A stretch of DNA of 64,000 nt from Flagellimonas sp. S3867 (GCF_014698935.1 NZ_JACVMN010000002.1:558001-622000), one strand, 5' to 3'. Positions 20,198-30,408 are shown, counted from the stretch's first letter. Numbers and translations: made by a program. Notes: generated by a model from the sequence alone, not told the origin.

Positions 20198-22009
20198 TTA
20201 TAAAATATTGTCCTTCATTTTATTCCAAGCTCTAATAAGTAAAAATCCGGAAATAGCTGCAACACCGGTCAATATCATTGCCAAGTTGGTTTCTCCATAA
20301 ATCCAATAGCCCGTGGCAAACATTATAGAATATATCAGAACAACACCAAGCAGCATCGCTGAAATTCCAGCAGGAACACTCCATTTCTCATCCCCTTTAA
20401 CGATTTCAACATTGTCAACTTCGGCTTCTTCAATGATTTTTGCCCAGCCTGGACCTCCAGGTTGGATTTTCTTGTAGAAACTTCTCAAAACATCTTTACT
20501 TTCTGGCTGGGTTAAAAAGGTGGCCGCAAGCCAAATTATTGAAGTAACAACCATTATAAATGGTAATTCTCCCCAATCAGGAAATACTCCAGTTTCTGGG
20601 TTGAAAAGAATATCTTTTAATGAAGTGGTTTCTAATAAAATTGCCAAGATACCGGAAGAGAACATTGCTGTAATCTCACTCCAAGCATTGATACGCCACC
20701 AAAACCAACGTAAAATGAAGATAAGTCCTGTACCCGCTCCAAAAGAAAGCAGCAGATTAAAAACTCCCATTGCATTTTGTAGAGCCAGGGCTAAAAATGC
20801 ACTTAAAACCATTAATACCGCTGTTGAAATCCTACCCACAGCTACCATCTGTTTTTCTGAAGCATTAGGGTTTATCTGCTGTTTATAAAAATCAAAAACT
20901 ATATAGGACGACCCCCAGTTCAATTGCGTGGAAATGGTACTCATATAAGCTGCCACCAATGAAGCTAAAACAACCCCTAACAAGCCGCTGGGTAATTTGG
21001 TCAACATTGCAGAGTATGCCAAATCATGTCCTAATTTATCCGCTGGCACATTTGGAAATGCAGCTGAAATACTGGCAATATCAGGAAACACTACCAGTGA
21101 TGCCAATGCCACCACGATCCATGGCCAAGGTCTTAATGCATAGTGCATGATATTGAAAAAGAACGTAGCCCCGATTGCATGGTTTTCATTTTTGGCCGCC
21201 AACATTCGTTGTGCGATATATCCACCACCGCCGGGTTCTCCTCCTGGATACCATGAGCTCCACCACTGAACCGCCAAAGGAATTATAAGCATAGTTATCA
21301 AGGCCTTTTTGTCACTAAAATCTGGCAAAATGCTCATTTTATCTTTTACGTTTTCATTTTCGATGACGGCTTGAATACCCCCTACTTCTGGAAGGTTTAC
21401 CAAATAATACGCCGCTCCAATGGCGCCGGCCATAGCCACAAAAAACAATAGGAAGTCACTATAAACAACCCCCTTAAATCCGCCAAGAGCACTAAAAACA
21501 ACTGTAATTGCTCCAGCTGCTACAACAGTCTGCCATGGCTCAAGCCCCAGCATCACCCCACCTATTTTAATAGCTGCCAAAGTGACGGAAGCCATTGTGA
21601 TCACATTGAAAAGTACTCCTAAATAGATGGCTCTGAATTTTCTTAAAAAACTTGCTGCTTTGCCACCATATCGAAGTTCATAAAACTCCAGGTCGGTTTT
21701 TACGTTGGATTTCCTCCAAAGCTTTGCGTAAACAAATACAGTAAGCATACCAGTAACCAAAAAACACCACCAGCCCCAGTTGCCCGAAACACCGTTCGTA
21801 CGCACCAAATCGGTAACCAAGTTAGGTGTGTCTGTAGAAAATGTGGTCGCTACCATGGAAAGGCCCAACAACCACCACGGCATTGTTCTGCCTGATAAAA
21901 AATATTCCGATGAGCTTTTTCCTGATTTTTTTGAAACGTAGATTCCTATGAAAAGTACAATTGCAAAGAATCCGAAGATTATGAAATAATCTAAAGTTTG
22001 AATGTCCAT
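20198..22009 (-). CDS. Sodium:solute symporter (SSS family)
   Basis: A 603-residue transporter from the ATG at 22009 (MDIQTLDYFIIFGFF); an upstream start at 22081 would add 24 polar residues before TM1. It has 13-15 hydrophobic segments, the SSS stretch SSEYFLSGRTMPWWLLGLSM near residue 40, and GGFKGVVYSDF near 190. The length and motifs place it with the sodium-coupled sugar or organic acid symporters. It is the upstream gene of an apparent two-gene operon with the NagX-like acyltransferase. The substrate is inferred to be a sugar, with low certainty. Confidence 0.9.
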   Translation of the reverse strand: MDIQTLDYFIIFGFFAIVLFIGIYVSKKSGKSSSEYFLSGRTMPWWLLGLSMVATTFSTDTPNLVTDLVRTNGVSGNWGWWCFLVTGMLTVFVYAKLWRKSNVKTDLEFYELRYGGKAASFLRKFRAIYLGVLFNVITMASVTLAAIKIGGVMLGLEPWQTVVAAGAITVVFSALGGFKGVVYSDFLLFFVAMAGAIGAAYYLVNLPEVGGIQAVIENENVKDKMSILPDFSDKKALITMLIIPLAVQWWSSWYPGGEPGGGGYIAQRMLAAKNENHAIGATFFFNIMHYALRPWPWIVVALASLVVFPDIASISAAFPNVPADKLGHDLAYSAMLTKLPSGLLGVVLASLVAAYMSTISTQLNWGSSYIVFDFYKQQINPNASEKQMVAVGRISTAVLMVLSAFLALALQNAMGVFNLLLSFGAGTGLIFILRWFWWRINAWSEITAMFSSGILAILLETTSLKDILFNPETGVFPDWGELPFIMVVTSIIWLAATFLTQPESKDVLRSFYKKIQPGGPGWAKIIEEAEVDNVEIVKGDEKWSVPAGISAMLLGVVLIYSIMFATGYWIYGETNLAMILTGVAAISGFLLIRAWNKMKDNIL

Positions 22010-22054
22010 TTGGTTATTAATTGGTAAGTCACTAAAGGTAAAGTTTTTTTGAAA

Positions 22055-22062
22055 TACCTTTG
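22055..22062 (+). promoter_or_regulatory. Predicted -7 box upstream of the TauE/SafE gene
   Basis: TACCTTTG matches TAnnTTTG and lies 25 bases before the TTG start at 22087. No well-spaced -33 box is evident. Confidence 0.4.
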
Positions 22063-22086
22063 CGTTTTGTTCGCTAAACACCTGCT

Positions 22087-22842
22087 TTGGTTATATATAT
22101 AACTTCTGAACCGACGTTTGTTGCATGGATAATGGGCGCAACAGCGGCTTTTTTAATGGGAACATCCAAAGCAGGACTAAAAGGTCTTGCCACATTTAAT
22201 GTGACTCTTTTGGCATTGGCTTTTGGAGCCAGGGAATCCACCGGTTTGATAATGCCTCTTTTAATGGTGGGTGATGTTGTTGCTGTTCTCTATTATAATC
22301 GGCATACCCAATGGAAGTATATTTTTCGGTTTTTGCCATGGATGATTTCTGGAATCTTGATCGGGGTATTTATTGGCAAGGATTTACCGGAAAAAGAGTT
22401 TAAGTTGGGTATGGTCGTTGTCATATTTATAAGCCTCGCCACATTGATTTGGTGGGATAGACGAAAATCTACCAGCATTCCCACACATTGGGCATTTGCA
22501 GGTCCAATAGGAATTGTAGCGGGCATTTGCACCATGATAGGTAATTTGGCAGGTGCCTTTACCAATATTTTCTTTTTGGCCATGCGTTTGCCCAAGAATG
22601 AATTTGTAGGCACCGCCGCCTGGCTTTACCTTATAACCAATGCATTTAAATTACCGTTTCACGTTTTTGTGTGGAAAACCGTTTCAGCAGAAACTTTGCT
22701 TATCGATTTGAAGTTATTGCCCGCTCTTGCTTTAGGCCTTCTTTCGGGGATTTTTATTTTAAAGAGAATCAACGAACGGAATTACAAGAGATTCATTCTA
22801 ATTGTTACAGCAATTGGAGCGGTTGCAATTCTTTTTAAATAG
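22087..22842 (+). CDS. TauE/SafE family (TSUP) membrane permease
   Basis: A 251-residue membrane protein with about eight hydrophobic segments in two repeats, typical of the TSUP family of anion (sulfite, sulfonate or related) permeases. AAFLMGTSKAGLKGLATFNV near residue 20 is the conserved N-repeat motif, and GNLAGAFTNIFFLAMRLPKNEF lies in the second half. The start is a TTG at 22087, since an in-frame stop lies at 22075 and the first ATG (22132) would cut conserved residues. It is divergent from the SSS symporter gene. The substrate is not determined. Confidence 0.88.
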   Translation: MVIYITSEPTFVAWIMGATAAFLMGTSKAGLKGLATFNVTLLALAFGARESTGLIMPLLMVGDVVAVLYYNRHTQWKYIFRFLPWMISGILIGVFIGKDLPEKEFKLGMVVVIFISLATLIWWDRRKSTSIPTHWAFAGPIGIVAGICTMIGNLAGAFTNIFFLAMRLPKNEFVGTAAWLYLITNAFKLPFHVFVWKTVSAETLLIDLKLLPALALGLLSGIFILKRINERNYKRFILIVTAIGAVAILFK

Positions 22843-23221
22843 CATCCTATTTTTTCAGGTGGCTTATGGCTTGAAAAGGTGCCAACCTGCATGAAACACC
22901 CCTTGGTTACCGAAACTAGCACAAATAATCTCGGATTCCATTTTTTTCTTGTTCATAGTTGTAAATGTCAATTTACGTCGGATAATCTGTAACTACCCAT
23001 CGGCATAATCAATGCTGCTAGTTTATTTCAATTCTTTTACGACGCAATTGTAAAGGTAGGGCGGTGAGAGGCCTTACTTCTTCTAAAGTAAAGAACAATC
23101 AAATTAAGTTTTGTTCTCATTTATAGAGAAGTTATTTGAATTAGCTATCAGAACCTTTTCTTCCGCCCACCTTTCTCAATTGTCTAACTCATTTTACAAT
23201 TACTAACAAAACTTTAACTCT
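22843..23221. other. Intergenic region upstream of the first susC operon
   Basis: A 379-bp stretch without a credible gene. It contains an imperfect hairpin at 22853-22895 (CAGGTGGC with GCCAACCTG), possibly ending the TauE/SafE transcript. It also has an inverted repeat, AGAACAA at 23092-23098 and TTGTTCT at 23111-23117, that could be an operator or leader hairpin for susC. No perfect TAnnTTTG box was found on the plus strand. Confidence 0.4.
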
Positions 23222-26200
23222 ATGAAAGTAAAGAAACTATTCGGGGCATTGGTTCTGGTGCTATATTGCTTTGCATCCGCCCAATCTCAAGAAAAGACAA
23301 TTACTGGTACTGTGACCGACCAAACAGGAGTCCCATTGCCAGGTGTTAATATCGTGGTTGAGGGAACTACCAACGGAACTCAATCCGATTTTGACGGCAA
23401 CTTCACTATTAGCGCAAACATTGGCCAAGTCTTGGTTTTTAGTTATATCGGTCAGCGCGATGAGCGAAGAACGGTAGGCGTTCCAAATACAATAAATGTG
23501 CAGATGCAGGAAGACACGCAGGCTCTAGCAGAGGTTGTAGTAACTGCCCTGGGTATCAAAAGGGAGAAACAAGCTCTAGGCTACGCCGTGGCCGAAGTTG
23601 GTTCAGAGCAACTGGAGCAGAGGGCCGAAGGTGACATCGGTAGAGCATTGCAAGGTAAGGCGTCGGGTGTTAATATCACCCAACAAAGTGGGCTATCAGG
23701 ATCAGGAACCAATATCATTATTCGTGGATTCAATTCCTTTAGTCAAAGTAACCAACCGTTGTTCATTGTGGACGGTGTTCCATTTAATGCCGACACCAAT
23801 AGTGTGGGCAGACAGGGAGACAGACAAGATTTTATTAATGGAAATAATGGGTCCAGCAGATTTTTAGATCTTGACCCGAATGCCATTGAAAATGTCAATG
23901 TTCTTAAAGGTTTGGCAGCGGCAACGCTTTATGGTTCATTGGGCCGTAATGGGGTAATCCTTATCACCACCAAAGCCGGAGCTGGAGGGCAAGGAGCAAA
24001 GAAGACTGAGATTACTGTAAATTCCTCATTGTTCTTCAACGAGATAGCTTCAACCCCAGATTATCAAAACCAGTTTGGTAACGGTTTTGATCAAGCTTTT
24101 GGTTGGTTTTTTAGTAACTGGGGACCAAGTTTTGATAGAGGCGGAATAGCCGGTTGGGGAAACAGCAATGCTTTTGACGCACAAGGAACTCTTCCACATC
24201 CTTATACGCTTTCTGTCGCAGGTCAACAAGGTTTTCCTGAATTTGCAGGAGTTAGATATGAGTGGAGGCCATATGATAGTTTTGGAAATTTCTTTAGAAC
24301 AGGTACAGTAGCTAATACTTCAATCAATGTAAGTGGAGCATCGGATGATGGCAAAGTAACATACAATGCTAACTATGGACATCTTAAAGATCAAGGCTTT
24401 ACTCCCGGTAATAGTTTAAACAGAAACAATTTAGGTGTTGGGGGGCGCGCAGTTCTCAGTAACAAATTCACGGTTTCTGGGACATTGAATTTTGCCAGGA
24501 CCAAATTTATTTCACCACCAGTTGCATTGAGCCAAGGTAATGGTGCAACCGGGTCCGGGTCCTCGGTATTCGGTGATTTGTTCTTCACACCTAGAAGTAT
24601 TGATTTAATCAATCTTCCATTTCAAAGTCCAATTGACGGACGAAGCGTCTATTACCGAAACGGTAATGACATCCAACATCCTTTATGGACTGTCAATAAT
24701 GCTGGTACAAGGCAAGAAACTAACCGCGTGTTCGGTCAAGCCACCATTCAATATGAAATTAATGATAATCTAAATGTTATTTATAGGGCGGGTATTGACG
24801 TTTACAGTGAAAACAATGTGAATTTCCAGAATAAAGGAGGCATTAATGGGAATATTCCACAACCTCGTTTAGCAAGTGGTGTCTATGAAACCTGGAACAA
24901 TACAAATACCATTTGGGATCATAATGTTGCAATTAACGGAGATTATGATATCACTGAAAAAATTGGAGCAACTTTCAACCTAGGAGTAAACTCAAGAAGA
25001 GAGCTTTTTGACCAAAGTGGGGTTGCCAGTGACAACCAGCAAGTTTTCGGAGTTCTAAGACATTTCAATTTTTTGAATCAAAACGAAATACAAAGCTCGG
25101 CTGAAAGAAATTTGGTTGGGGCGTATGGTCAGGTCGAAGTTGATTATGACAAGTACATTTATTTAACCTTGGCTGGCCGAAACGATTGGGCTTCAAATTT
25201 GGCTAGGGCAAATAGAGCGCTTTTTTATCCCAGTGCAAGTCTTTCTTTCGTGCCTACGACGGCAATTGATGGTTTAAAAAGTGAAAACATACTAAACTAT
25301 CTTAAAATTAGAGCAGGTTACGGTACTTCAGCAGGTTTTCCTGATGCCAATTCCGACAACTTTCCTGTAGCCAATCGTTTGATTCTTGATGCTCAAGATT
25401 TTCAAGACAATACTGGAAGCAATATTGTAACCAATACAAGTCCGCTCACACTTGGTAATCCCGATTTAAAACCTGAAAGAATAGATGAGATTGAGGTGGG
25501 TATAGAATCAAGATGGTGGCAAAACCGGATTACGCTTGACCTATCCTTATTTAAAAGAATTACCACAGATTTAATTGTATCTCAACCTTTGGATCCCTCT
25601 TCAGGTTTCTTCAGAACCAATACAAATGTCGGTGAAATTCAAGGTGAAGGTGTTGAGGTCGATTTAGGAATCCAATGGTTCAGGCCTAAACAAGAAGGAG
25701 GATTTTCCTGGACCTCCAATTTGAATTTTACAGCCAACGAAACTGAAGTTACCGATCTCGGTCAAAACACTGACCAAATTGTATATTCTGGATTTGGAAA
25801 CCTAGGCAACGCGGCAATAGAAGGAGAGCCGTTAGGTGTAATTTTTGGATCTAGAGTCTTGAGGGATGCTAGCGGTAATTTAGTCGTTGATTCTGTGGGT
25901 GATTATGCCACAGACCCTCAAAACGGAGTTATTGGAGACCCCAATCCAGATTGGGTAGCCAACTTAATTAATACGCTTTCATTCAAAAACTTCACTCTTG
26001 GCTTTCAATGGAACTATACCCAAGGTGGCGATATCTGGTCCAGTACCATATCAACACTGCTGGGAAGAGGACTTATTGTAGAAACCGTAGATCGTTTAAA
26101 CACTTTTGTTTTGCCTGGGGTAAGGCCCGATGGTGAGGTAAACGATATTCAAATAAACAACTCGGATTATTTTTTCAGCAACGTTCTGAATGGGCCATCG

Positions 26201-26473
26201 GAGTTACAAGTGTATGATGCCACCGTAATACGTTTGCAAGAGGCCTCATTGAGCTATGCTCTGCCTAAAAAGTTTTTGGACAACACTCCTTTTGGTGCCC
26301 TATCCTTTACAATTTCAGGTCAAAACCTCTGGTATGACGCCATCAATACCCCCAATGGAGCCAATTTTGATCCCAATACCTCCGGGACAGGAGTAGGCAA
26401 CGGGTTTGGATTTGAATTTCTTAATGGGCCAAGCTCAAGAAGATATGGACTCAGTGTAAAAGCAACATTCTAA
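23222..26473 (+). CDS. SusC/RagA family TonB-linked outer membrane transporter
   Basis: A 1083-residue outer membrane receptor. It has a signal peptide (1-19, ASA-Q) and a carboxypeptidase-D-like regulatory domain at about 25-95 (ITGTVTDQTGVPLPGVNI). A TonB-dependent plug follows at about 105-245 (RALQGKASGVNIT, IIRGFNS, PLFIVDGVPF), then a 22-strand barrel ending in the aromatic GLSVKATF. It binds the SusD-like lipoprotein encoded 1 bp downstream and imports a ligand using TonB energy. No glycoside hydrolase, sulfatase or regulator gene adjoins it, so the substrate is unknown; peptides or small nutrients are possible. Confidence 0.95.
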   Translation: MKVKKLFGALVLVLYCFASAQSQEKTITGTVTDQTGVPLPGVNIVVEGTTNGTQSDFDGNFTISANIGQVLVFSYIGQRDERRTVGVPNTINVQMQEDTQALAEVVVTALGIKREKQALGYAVAEVGSEQLEQRAEGDIGRALQGKASGVNITQQSGLSGSGTNIIIRGFNSFSQSNQPLFIVDGVPFNADTNSVGRQGDRQDFINGNNGSSRFLDLDPNAIENVNVLKGLAAATLYGSLGRNGVILITTKAGAGGQGAKKTEITVNSSLFFNEIASTPDYQNQFGNGFDQAFGWFFSNWGPSFDRGGIAGWGNSNAFDAQGTLPHPYTLSVAGQQGFPEFAGVRYEWRPYDSFGNFFRTGTVANTSINVSGASDDGKVTYNANYGHLKDQGFTPGNSLNRNNLGVGGRAVLSNKFTVSGTLNFARTKFISPPVALSQGNGATGSGSSVFGDLFFTPRSIDLINLPFQSPIDGRSVYYRNGNDIQHPLWTVNNAGTRQETNRVFGQATIQYEINDNLNVIYRAGIDVYSENNVNFQNKGGINGNIPQPRLASGVYETWNNTNTIWDHNVAINGDYDITEKIGATFNLGVNSRRELFDQSGVASDNQQVFGVLRHFNFLNQNEIQSSAERNLVGAYGQVEVDYDKYIYLTLAGRNDWASNLARANRALFYPSASLSFVPTTAIDGLKSENILNYLKIRAGYGTSAGFPDANSDNFPVANRLILDAQDFQDNTGSNIVTNTSPLTLGNPDLKPERIDEIEVGIESRWWQNRITLDLSLFKRITTDLIVSQPLDPSSGFFRTNTNVGEIQGEGVEVDLGIQWFRPKQEGGFSWTSNLNFTANETEVTDLGQNTDQIVYSGFGNLGNAAIEGEPLGVIFGSRVLRDASGNLVVDSVGDYATDPQNGVIGDPNPDWVANLINTLSFKNFTLGFQWNYTQGGDIWSSTISTLLGRGLIVETVDRLNTFVLPGVRPDGEVNDIQINNSDYFFSNVLNGPSELQVYDATVIRLQEASLSYALPKKFLDNTPFGALSFTISGQNLWYDAINTPNGANFDPNTSGTGVGNGFGFEFLNGPSSRRYGLSVKATF

Positions 26474-26474
26474 G

Positions 26475-28226
26475 ATGAAAAAAGAAAACAAAATGAAGAA
26501 AATAAACATACATACAATGCTGGTGCTGTCCTTAATGTTTCTAGGGATGACATCATGTGAGACCACCGAACTGGACCTAACCCAAGACCCTAACTTTTTA
26601 ACTCCAGAACAGGCTAGCCCAGATTTATTTCTTGTATCAATTCAAGAAGATTTTGTAAGGCAATTGGATGGGGATGCAAGCGGAGATCCCAATGATAATT
26701 TTACAACAGGTGGCTTTCAAAATGGTGATGGTTTGTCTCCAATAGGGATGCAACTAACCCGGATAATGCAAATGTCAAGTAGAAACTATGCAAGCACCTA
26801 TCAAGATAGTGATGTGGATGATGAGTGGGACAACGCTTATAGAGGAATCCTTTTTGATATAAGATTGATGACGCCATTAGCAGAAGAAGCAGGGTTAACC
26901 CGACATATTGGAATTGCCCAGTTTATCGAAGCTTATATAATTTCCTCCATGGTAGATTTCTTTGGGGACATTCCCTATAGTGAGGCCGTACAGGCTCCTG
27001 ATATTGTTAACCCTAAATTAGATAGTGGTGAATCAGTATACCAAGCGGCTTTTTCACTTTTGGATCAAGCTATTGTTAATTTCACAAACGTAACGGCAGG
27101 TACGCCTTCAGTAGATTTTTACTACAATAATGATTATACAAAATGGGTAAAGGCTGCCAATACCTTAAAGATGAAACTGTACCTTCAAACACGTTTGGTT
27201 GATCCAGGTGCAATTACTGCCTTTAACGCTATTGTTGCTTCAGGGAATTATATTGCCGATTCTGTAGATGATTTTGAATTTAACTGGCCAGCAACCAGTG
27301 CGGCCCAACCGGATAACAGACACCCCAGATATGGACTAAACTACGTTTCCAACGGGGCTGGGGATTATACTTCGAATTGGTTGGTTAATCAAATGCAGAT
27401 CAATAATGATCCACGGATTCGGTATTATTTCTATCGTCAGGTAAGTATTGTTCCGGGACAGGATGGAGCAGCACCAGATGAGCAAACACTTCGATGTTCC
27501 CTACAAACACCACCTCAACACTATATTGATGGAGGGTTTACCTTTTGCGCTCTGACAAACGGTTATTGGGGTAGAGATCACGGCGATAATCAAGGCACAC
27601 CCCCTGATGGTCTTTTAAGAAGCACATGGGGCGTTTATCCTGCCGGTGGACGATTTGATGATGATAGTTTCAGTGCTATTGGCCAGACAAATGCAGCTTC
27701 GCAAGGTGCCGGTGGAGTTGGAATTACCCCAATTCTTAACGCATTTATGGTAGATTTTTGGAGAGGAGAACTAGCCCTGATAGCTGGAGACGTAGCTACT
27801 GCCCAAGGTTTTTTAGAAGCTGGGGTGAGAAAGCAAATTGCCAAGGTTCGTGCTTCTGTGGCAAACGACGGTGTTTCAGATTTGTCGTTTGAACCCGCCG
27901 ATGCTGATTTTGAAAGCTTTATCAACGGTGTGATTACTGCCTTTGGAAATGCCACTGGCGATGACCAATGGGACATCTTTGCAGAAAACCACTTCTTAGC
28001 ACATTACGGCAACGGTATTGAGGCGTACAATTTTTACAGACGTACAGGATTCCCATCTACCTTACAACCCAACAGAGAGCCCGACCCTGGCAGCTTGCCA
28101 AGATCCATGTTCTATCCTAACCGAGTGGTTACTTCAAACTCGAATATCACACAAAAGCCAAATGTAAGTGTTCAGGTTTTCTGGGATAACAATCCAGCCG
28201 GGCCATCATTTCCAAGAGCAAACTAG
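26475..28226 (+). CDS. SusD/RagB-like outer membrane lipoprotein
   Basis: A 583-residue surface lipoprotein. The start at 26475 is 1 bp after the susC stop; a second ATG at 26493 (MKKINIHTML) gives the more usual signal length. The lipobox LGMTSC places the lipidated Cys at residue 28. TPR-like helices run through the body, with WDNAYRGILFDIRLM near 115 and the SusD-type segment AYIISSMVDFFGDIPYSEA near 152. Its features suggest the second SusD-like Pfam group rather than classical starch SusD. It forms a lid on SusC and captures the ligand. Confidence 0.9.
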   Translation: MKKENKMKKINIHTMLVLSLMFLGMTSCETTELDLTQDPNFLTPEQASPDLFLVSIQEDFVRQLDGDASGDPNDNFTTGGFQNGDGLSPIGMQLTRIMQMSSRNYASTYQDSDVDDEWDNAYRGILFDIRLMTPLAEEAGLTRHIGIAQFIEAYIISSMVDFFGDIPYSEAVQAPDIVNPKLDSGESVYQAAFSLLDQAIVNFTNVTAGTPSVDFYYNNDYTKWVKAANTLKMKLYLQTRLVDPGAITAFNAIVASGNYIADSVDDFEFNWPATSAAQPDNRHPRYGLNYVSNGAGDYTSNWLVNQMQINNDPRIRYYFYRQVSIVPGQDGAAPDEQTLRCSLQTPPQHYIDGGFTFCALTNGYWGRDHGDNQGTPPDGLLRSTWGVYPAGGRFDDDSFSAIGQTNAASQGAGGVGITPILNAFMVDFWRGELALIAGDVATAQGFLEAGVRKQIAKVRASVANDGVSDLSFEPADADFESFINGVITAFGNATGDDQWDIFAENHFLAHYGNGIEAYNFYRRTGFPSTLQPNREPDPGSLPRSMFYPNRVVTSNSNITQKPNVSVQVFWDNNPAGPSFPRAN

Positions 28227-28243
28227 TAAAGAAAAATTATAAT

Positions 28244-29158
28244 ATGAAAACGATGAAAAACACCTCGAAATATGCTGTTTTGTCAATAGCAATAATACTA
28301 TTGGCGTCATGCAGCACCGATGATAAATTAATCGATGAGGTAGACGCTACAGTTGGACGGGGTTTGGTGCTCCGGACCCTATCCGTGAATAGTGGCACCT
28401 TCGATTTTTTTGATACTTCAAAATCATGGAGCGTTACCCTTGAAGCACAGGATGTAGAAAACGGCAATCTTTTGACCGAGATAGATGTATTCATAACTTT
28501 TGTTGATGATGGAAATGCCGGTACCGAAACTTTGGTCAAAACAATATCTGCAGATTCTTTTTCACTAGGCCCTTTTGGTTTTCCAAGAGGTGAGGTTGCT
28601 GCCACGTTGGACGAAGTACTCTCTGCTCTAGGCCTCCAAGATGGAGATTACGATAGTGCAGATTCTTTTTCTGTCCGTCTTGTGGCCAAACTATCCGATG
28701 GAAGAGAATTTACCAATAGAGGAAAGGGTACTGTATTGAATGGAAGTTTTTTGAACTCTCCTTTTGCCTATTCAGTCCAGTTTTTTTGTGAGCTAACAGA
28801 TGCTTCTCTCTTTTCGGGAAATTATACCGTTACCGCCGATGCCTGGGCCGATTATCTAGGAGGAGAGGTTGTGCCAGCTGAATTTTTGCCATCGGAAGAT
28901 GGGGACTTCACCTTTAGGCTACCCAATACGGTACGACCATTTGTTGTTAATACCGCCACCTCTTACCTGCTTGTTACTATAGACCCAGCCACTGGAAAAG
29001 TTACGGTGAGTTCAAATGAGCCTTGGGATTACGGAGGAGGTTTTTTTACCACAGTGACTGGTGATGGTACGATAGGCACTTGCACCGGAGACATAAATCT
29101 TAGTTTGGATTTTTCAGGTTCTTCCCAAAATCAAGCTTTTACTTTGGTCAAAAACTGA
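28244..29158 (+). CDS. Hypothetical lipoprotein of the SusC/SusD operon
   Basis: A 304-residue lipoprotein with signal MKTMKNTSKYAVLSIAIILL and lipobox LASC (Cys24), followed by STDD, an acidic start often seen in surface-exposed lipoproteins. The rest is beta-rich, in two halves (about 40-170 and 180-304), with no enzyme motif that I recognise. It is 17 bp after the susD-like gene and ends just before a terminator, so it is the third gene of the operon. It occupies the place of SusE-type surface ligand-binding proteins, which is the most likely role. Confidence 0.75.
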   Translation: MKTMKNTSKYAVLSIAIILLASCSTDDKLIDEVDATVGRGLVLRTLSVNSGTFDFFDTSKSWSVTLEAQDVENGNLLTEIDVFITFVDDGNAGTETLVKTISADSFSLGPFGFPRGEVAATLDEVLSALGLQDGDYDSADSFSVRLVAKLSDGREFTNRGKGTVLNGSFLNSPFAYSVQFFCELTDASLFSGNYTVTADAWADYLGGEVVPAEFLPSEDGDFTFRLPNTVRPFVVNTATSYLLVTIDPATGKVTVSSNEPWDYGGGFFTTVTGDGTIGTCTGDINLSLDFSGSSQNQAFTLVKN

Positions 29159-29183
29159 TAAGCAGCTAAATTTATGTTTATAT

Positions 29184-29217
29184 AAAAAGCCCTGGAACTG
29201 ATGTTCCAGGGCTTTTT
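29184..29217 (+). terminator. Strong terminator of the first SusCD operon
   Basis: A 15-bp perfect inverted repeat (AAAAAGCCCTGGAAC, loop TGAT) with five T at the 3' side. The symmetric A and T runs allow it to work in both directions. Confidence 0.92.
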
Positions 29218-29334
29218 GGTTTGTTATTTTCAATCTTCCTTCATAAGGAATCTGTCAGTGTATTTATCCGATTTAGATTTACTGATCTATGAATTCCATT
29301 TAGTTATTTTATAGTAACCATTTAAATCCGCACT

Positions 29335-29880
29335 ATGAGTAGAATTTTGATTTTGGCAATGGCTTCATTTGTAATGATGAATTTTAATGTTGGTTTCTCC
29401 CAAGATTCGATACATAAAATACCTCTTGATCCAACCTTTCCTGAAACTGCTTTTGATTTTTGGGTAGGCAAATGGGAGGTCACGTGGGACGAAGGCGACG
29501 GAAAGCAGGGCAAAGGTGTCAACAGAATTGCAAAAATACTGGATGAAATAGTAATTCATGAAGATTTTCGTGTTCTTGCTGGACAAAACAAGGGTTTCAA
29601 AGGAACTAGCATTTCGGTTTACCAATCACATTTAAGTAGATGGAAACAAGCTTGGGCAGATAACCAAGGTGGATATTATGATTTTCTTGGTGAAATAGAT
29701 GGAACCGATAGGATCTTCAAGACCAAACCTACAACAATCAATGGCAAAAATGTCATTTCCAGAATGGTGTTTAAGAATATAAAAAGAGACTCTTTCACTT
29801 GGGACTGGGAAAGCACCTATGATGATGGGAAAAGTTGGAAACTTCTTTGGAGGGTCAACTACAAAAGAATATTGCTGTGA
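29335..29880 (+). CDS. Secreted DUF1579-like single-domain protein
   Basis: A 181-residue protein with a signal peptide (about 1-22, GFS-Q). One domain of about 150 residues starts at FDFWVGKWEVTWDEGDGK and has alternating strands ending KRDSFTWDWESTYDDGKSWK. It resembles DUF1579-like, lipocalin-type beta-barrel proteins. Its sequence closely matches the N-terminal half of the protein encoded at 31782-32756 (FNFWVGKWDATWDEEDGK, KKDSFTWDWEASVDAGKTWK), so the two are paralogues and this one lacks the second domain. The molecular function is unknown; small ligand binding is inferred from the fold class. Confidence 0.7.
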   Translation: MSRILILAMASFVMMNFNVGFSQDSIHKIPLDPTFPETAFDFWVGKWEVTWDEGDGKQGKGVNRIAKILDEIVIHEDFRVLAGQNKGFKGTSISVYQSHLSRWKQAWADNQGGYYDFLGEIDGTDRIFKTKPTTINGKNVISRMVFKNIKRDSFTWDWESTYDDGKSWKLLWRVNYKRILL

Positions 29881-29956
29881 TTAAAAAGTGCAATAATCCC
29901 ATTGTGATGTCCAAGAAAAAGTTAACTGAATCATCTAAAGATAATCTTGAAATGGA

Positions 29957-30361
29957 GTGGTGAAAATTATTTTGCATCCGAAGAAAAAACTATTGGCTCT
30001 TATGTTATTATTTATGGTTATTACGTCCGTAAAAGCACAGCTGGCCGAAGTTGCCCAACCAGATTCTTTTCAATTGGATAGTATAATTCAACTGATAGAT
30101 GAACCCAAAGAACCGCGTTTTATAAATATTGTTGATAAAGAAGAAATCAAAATTTATCTGTACCACCCGGATCGCATCGATATGCAAAAACCGCATACCA
30201 AAGATGAATATTATTTTGTTGCAACAGGTAGCGGAAAGTATTTCTATGATGGCCGAACCATAGATTTTAAACAAGGTGACTTATTATTTGCAGAAGCTGG
30301 AAAGGATCATAAGTTTGTTGATTTCACATCCGATTTATTTGTATGGGTCATTTTCTATTAA
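29957..30361 (+). CDS. Secreted small cupin-domain protein
   Basis: A 134-residue protein beginning at a GTG (29957, or the adjacent GTG at 29960); there is no ATG before the signal peptide. That signal has a basic start (HPKKK), a hydrophobic core and a cleavage site after VKA at about residue 27. The mature part is a single cupin barrel: PHTKDEYYFVATGSGKYF near 80-97, then DFKQGDLLFAEAGKDHKF near 104-121. The likely metal ligands are the histidines of HTKDE and KDHKF plus the glutamate. It could be a periplasmic sugar or small-molecule binding or isomerising cupin. It stands alone, 76 bp after the DUF1579-like gene. Confidence 0.65.
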   Translation: MVKIILHPKKKLLALMLLFMVITSVKAQLAEVAQPDSFQLDSIIQLIDEPKEPRFINIVDKEEIKIYLYHPDRIDMQKPHTKDEYYFVATGSGKYFYDGRTIDFKQGDLLFAEAGKDHKFVDFTSDLFVWVIFY

Positions 30362-30408
30362 ATTCAAAACCCAACAAAATATCTTCTCAAGTCATTTTAA
30401 TTACATTC

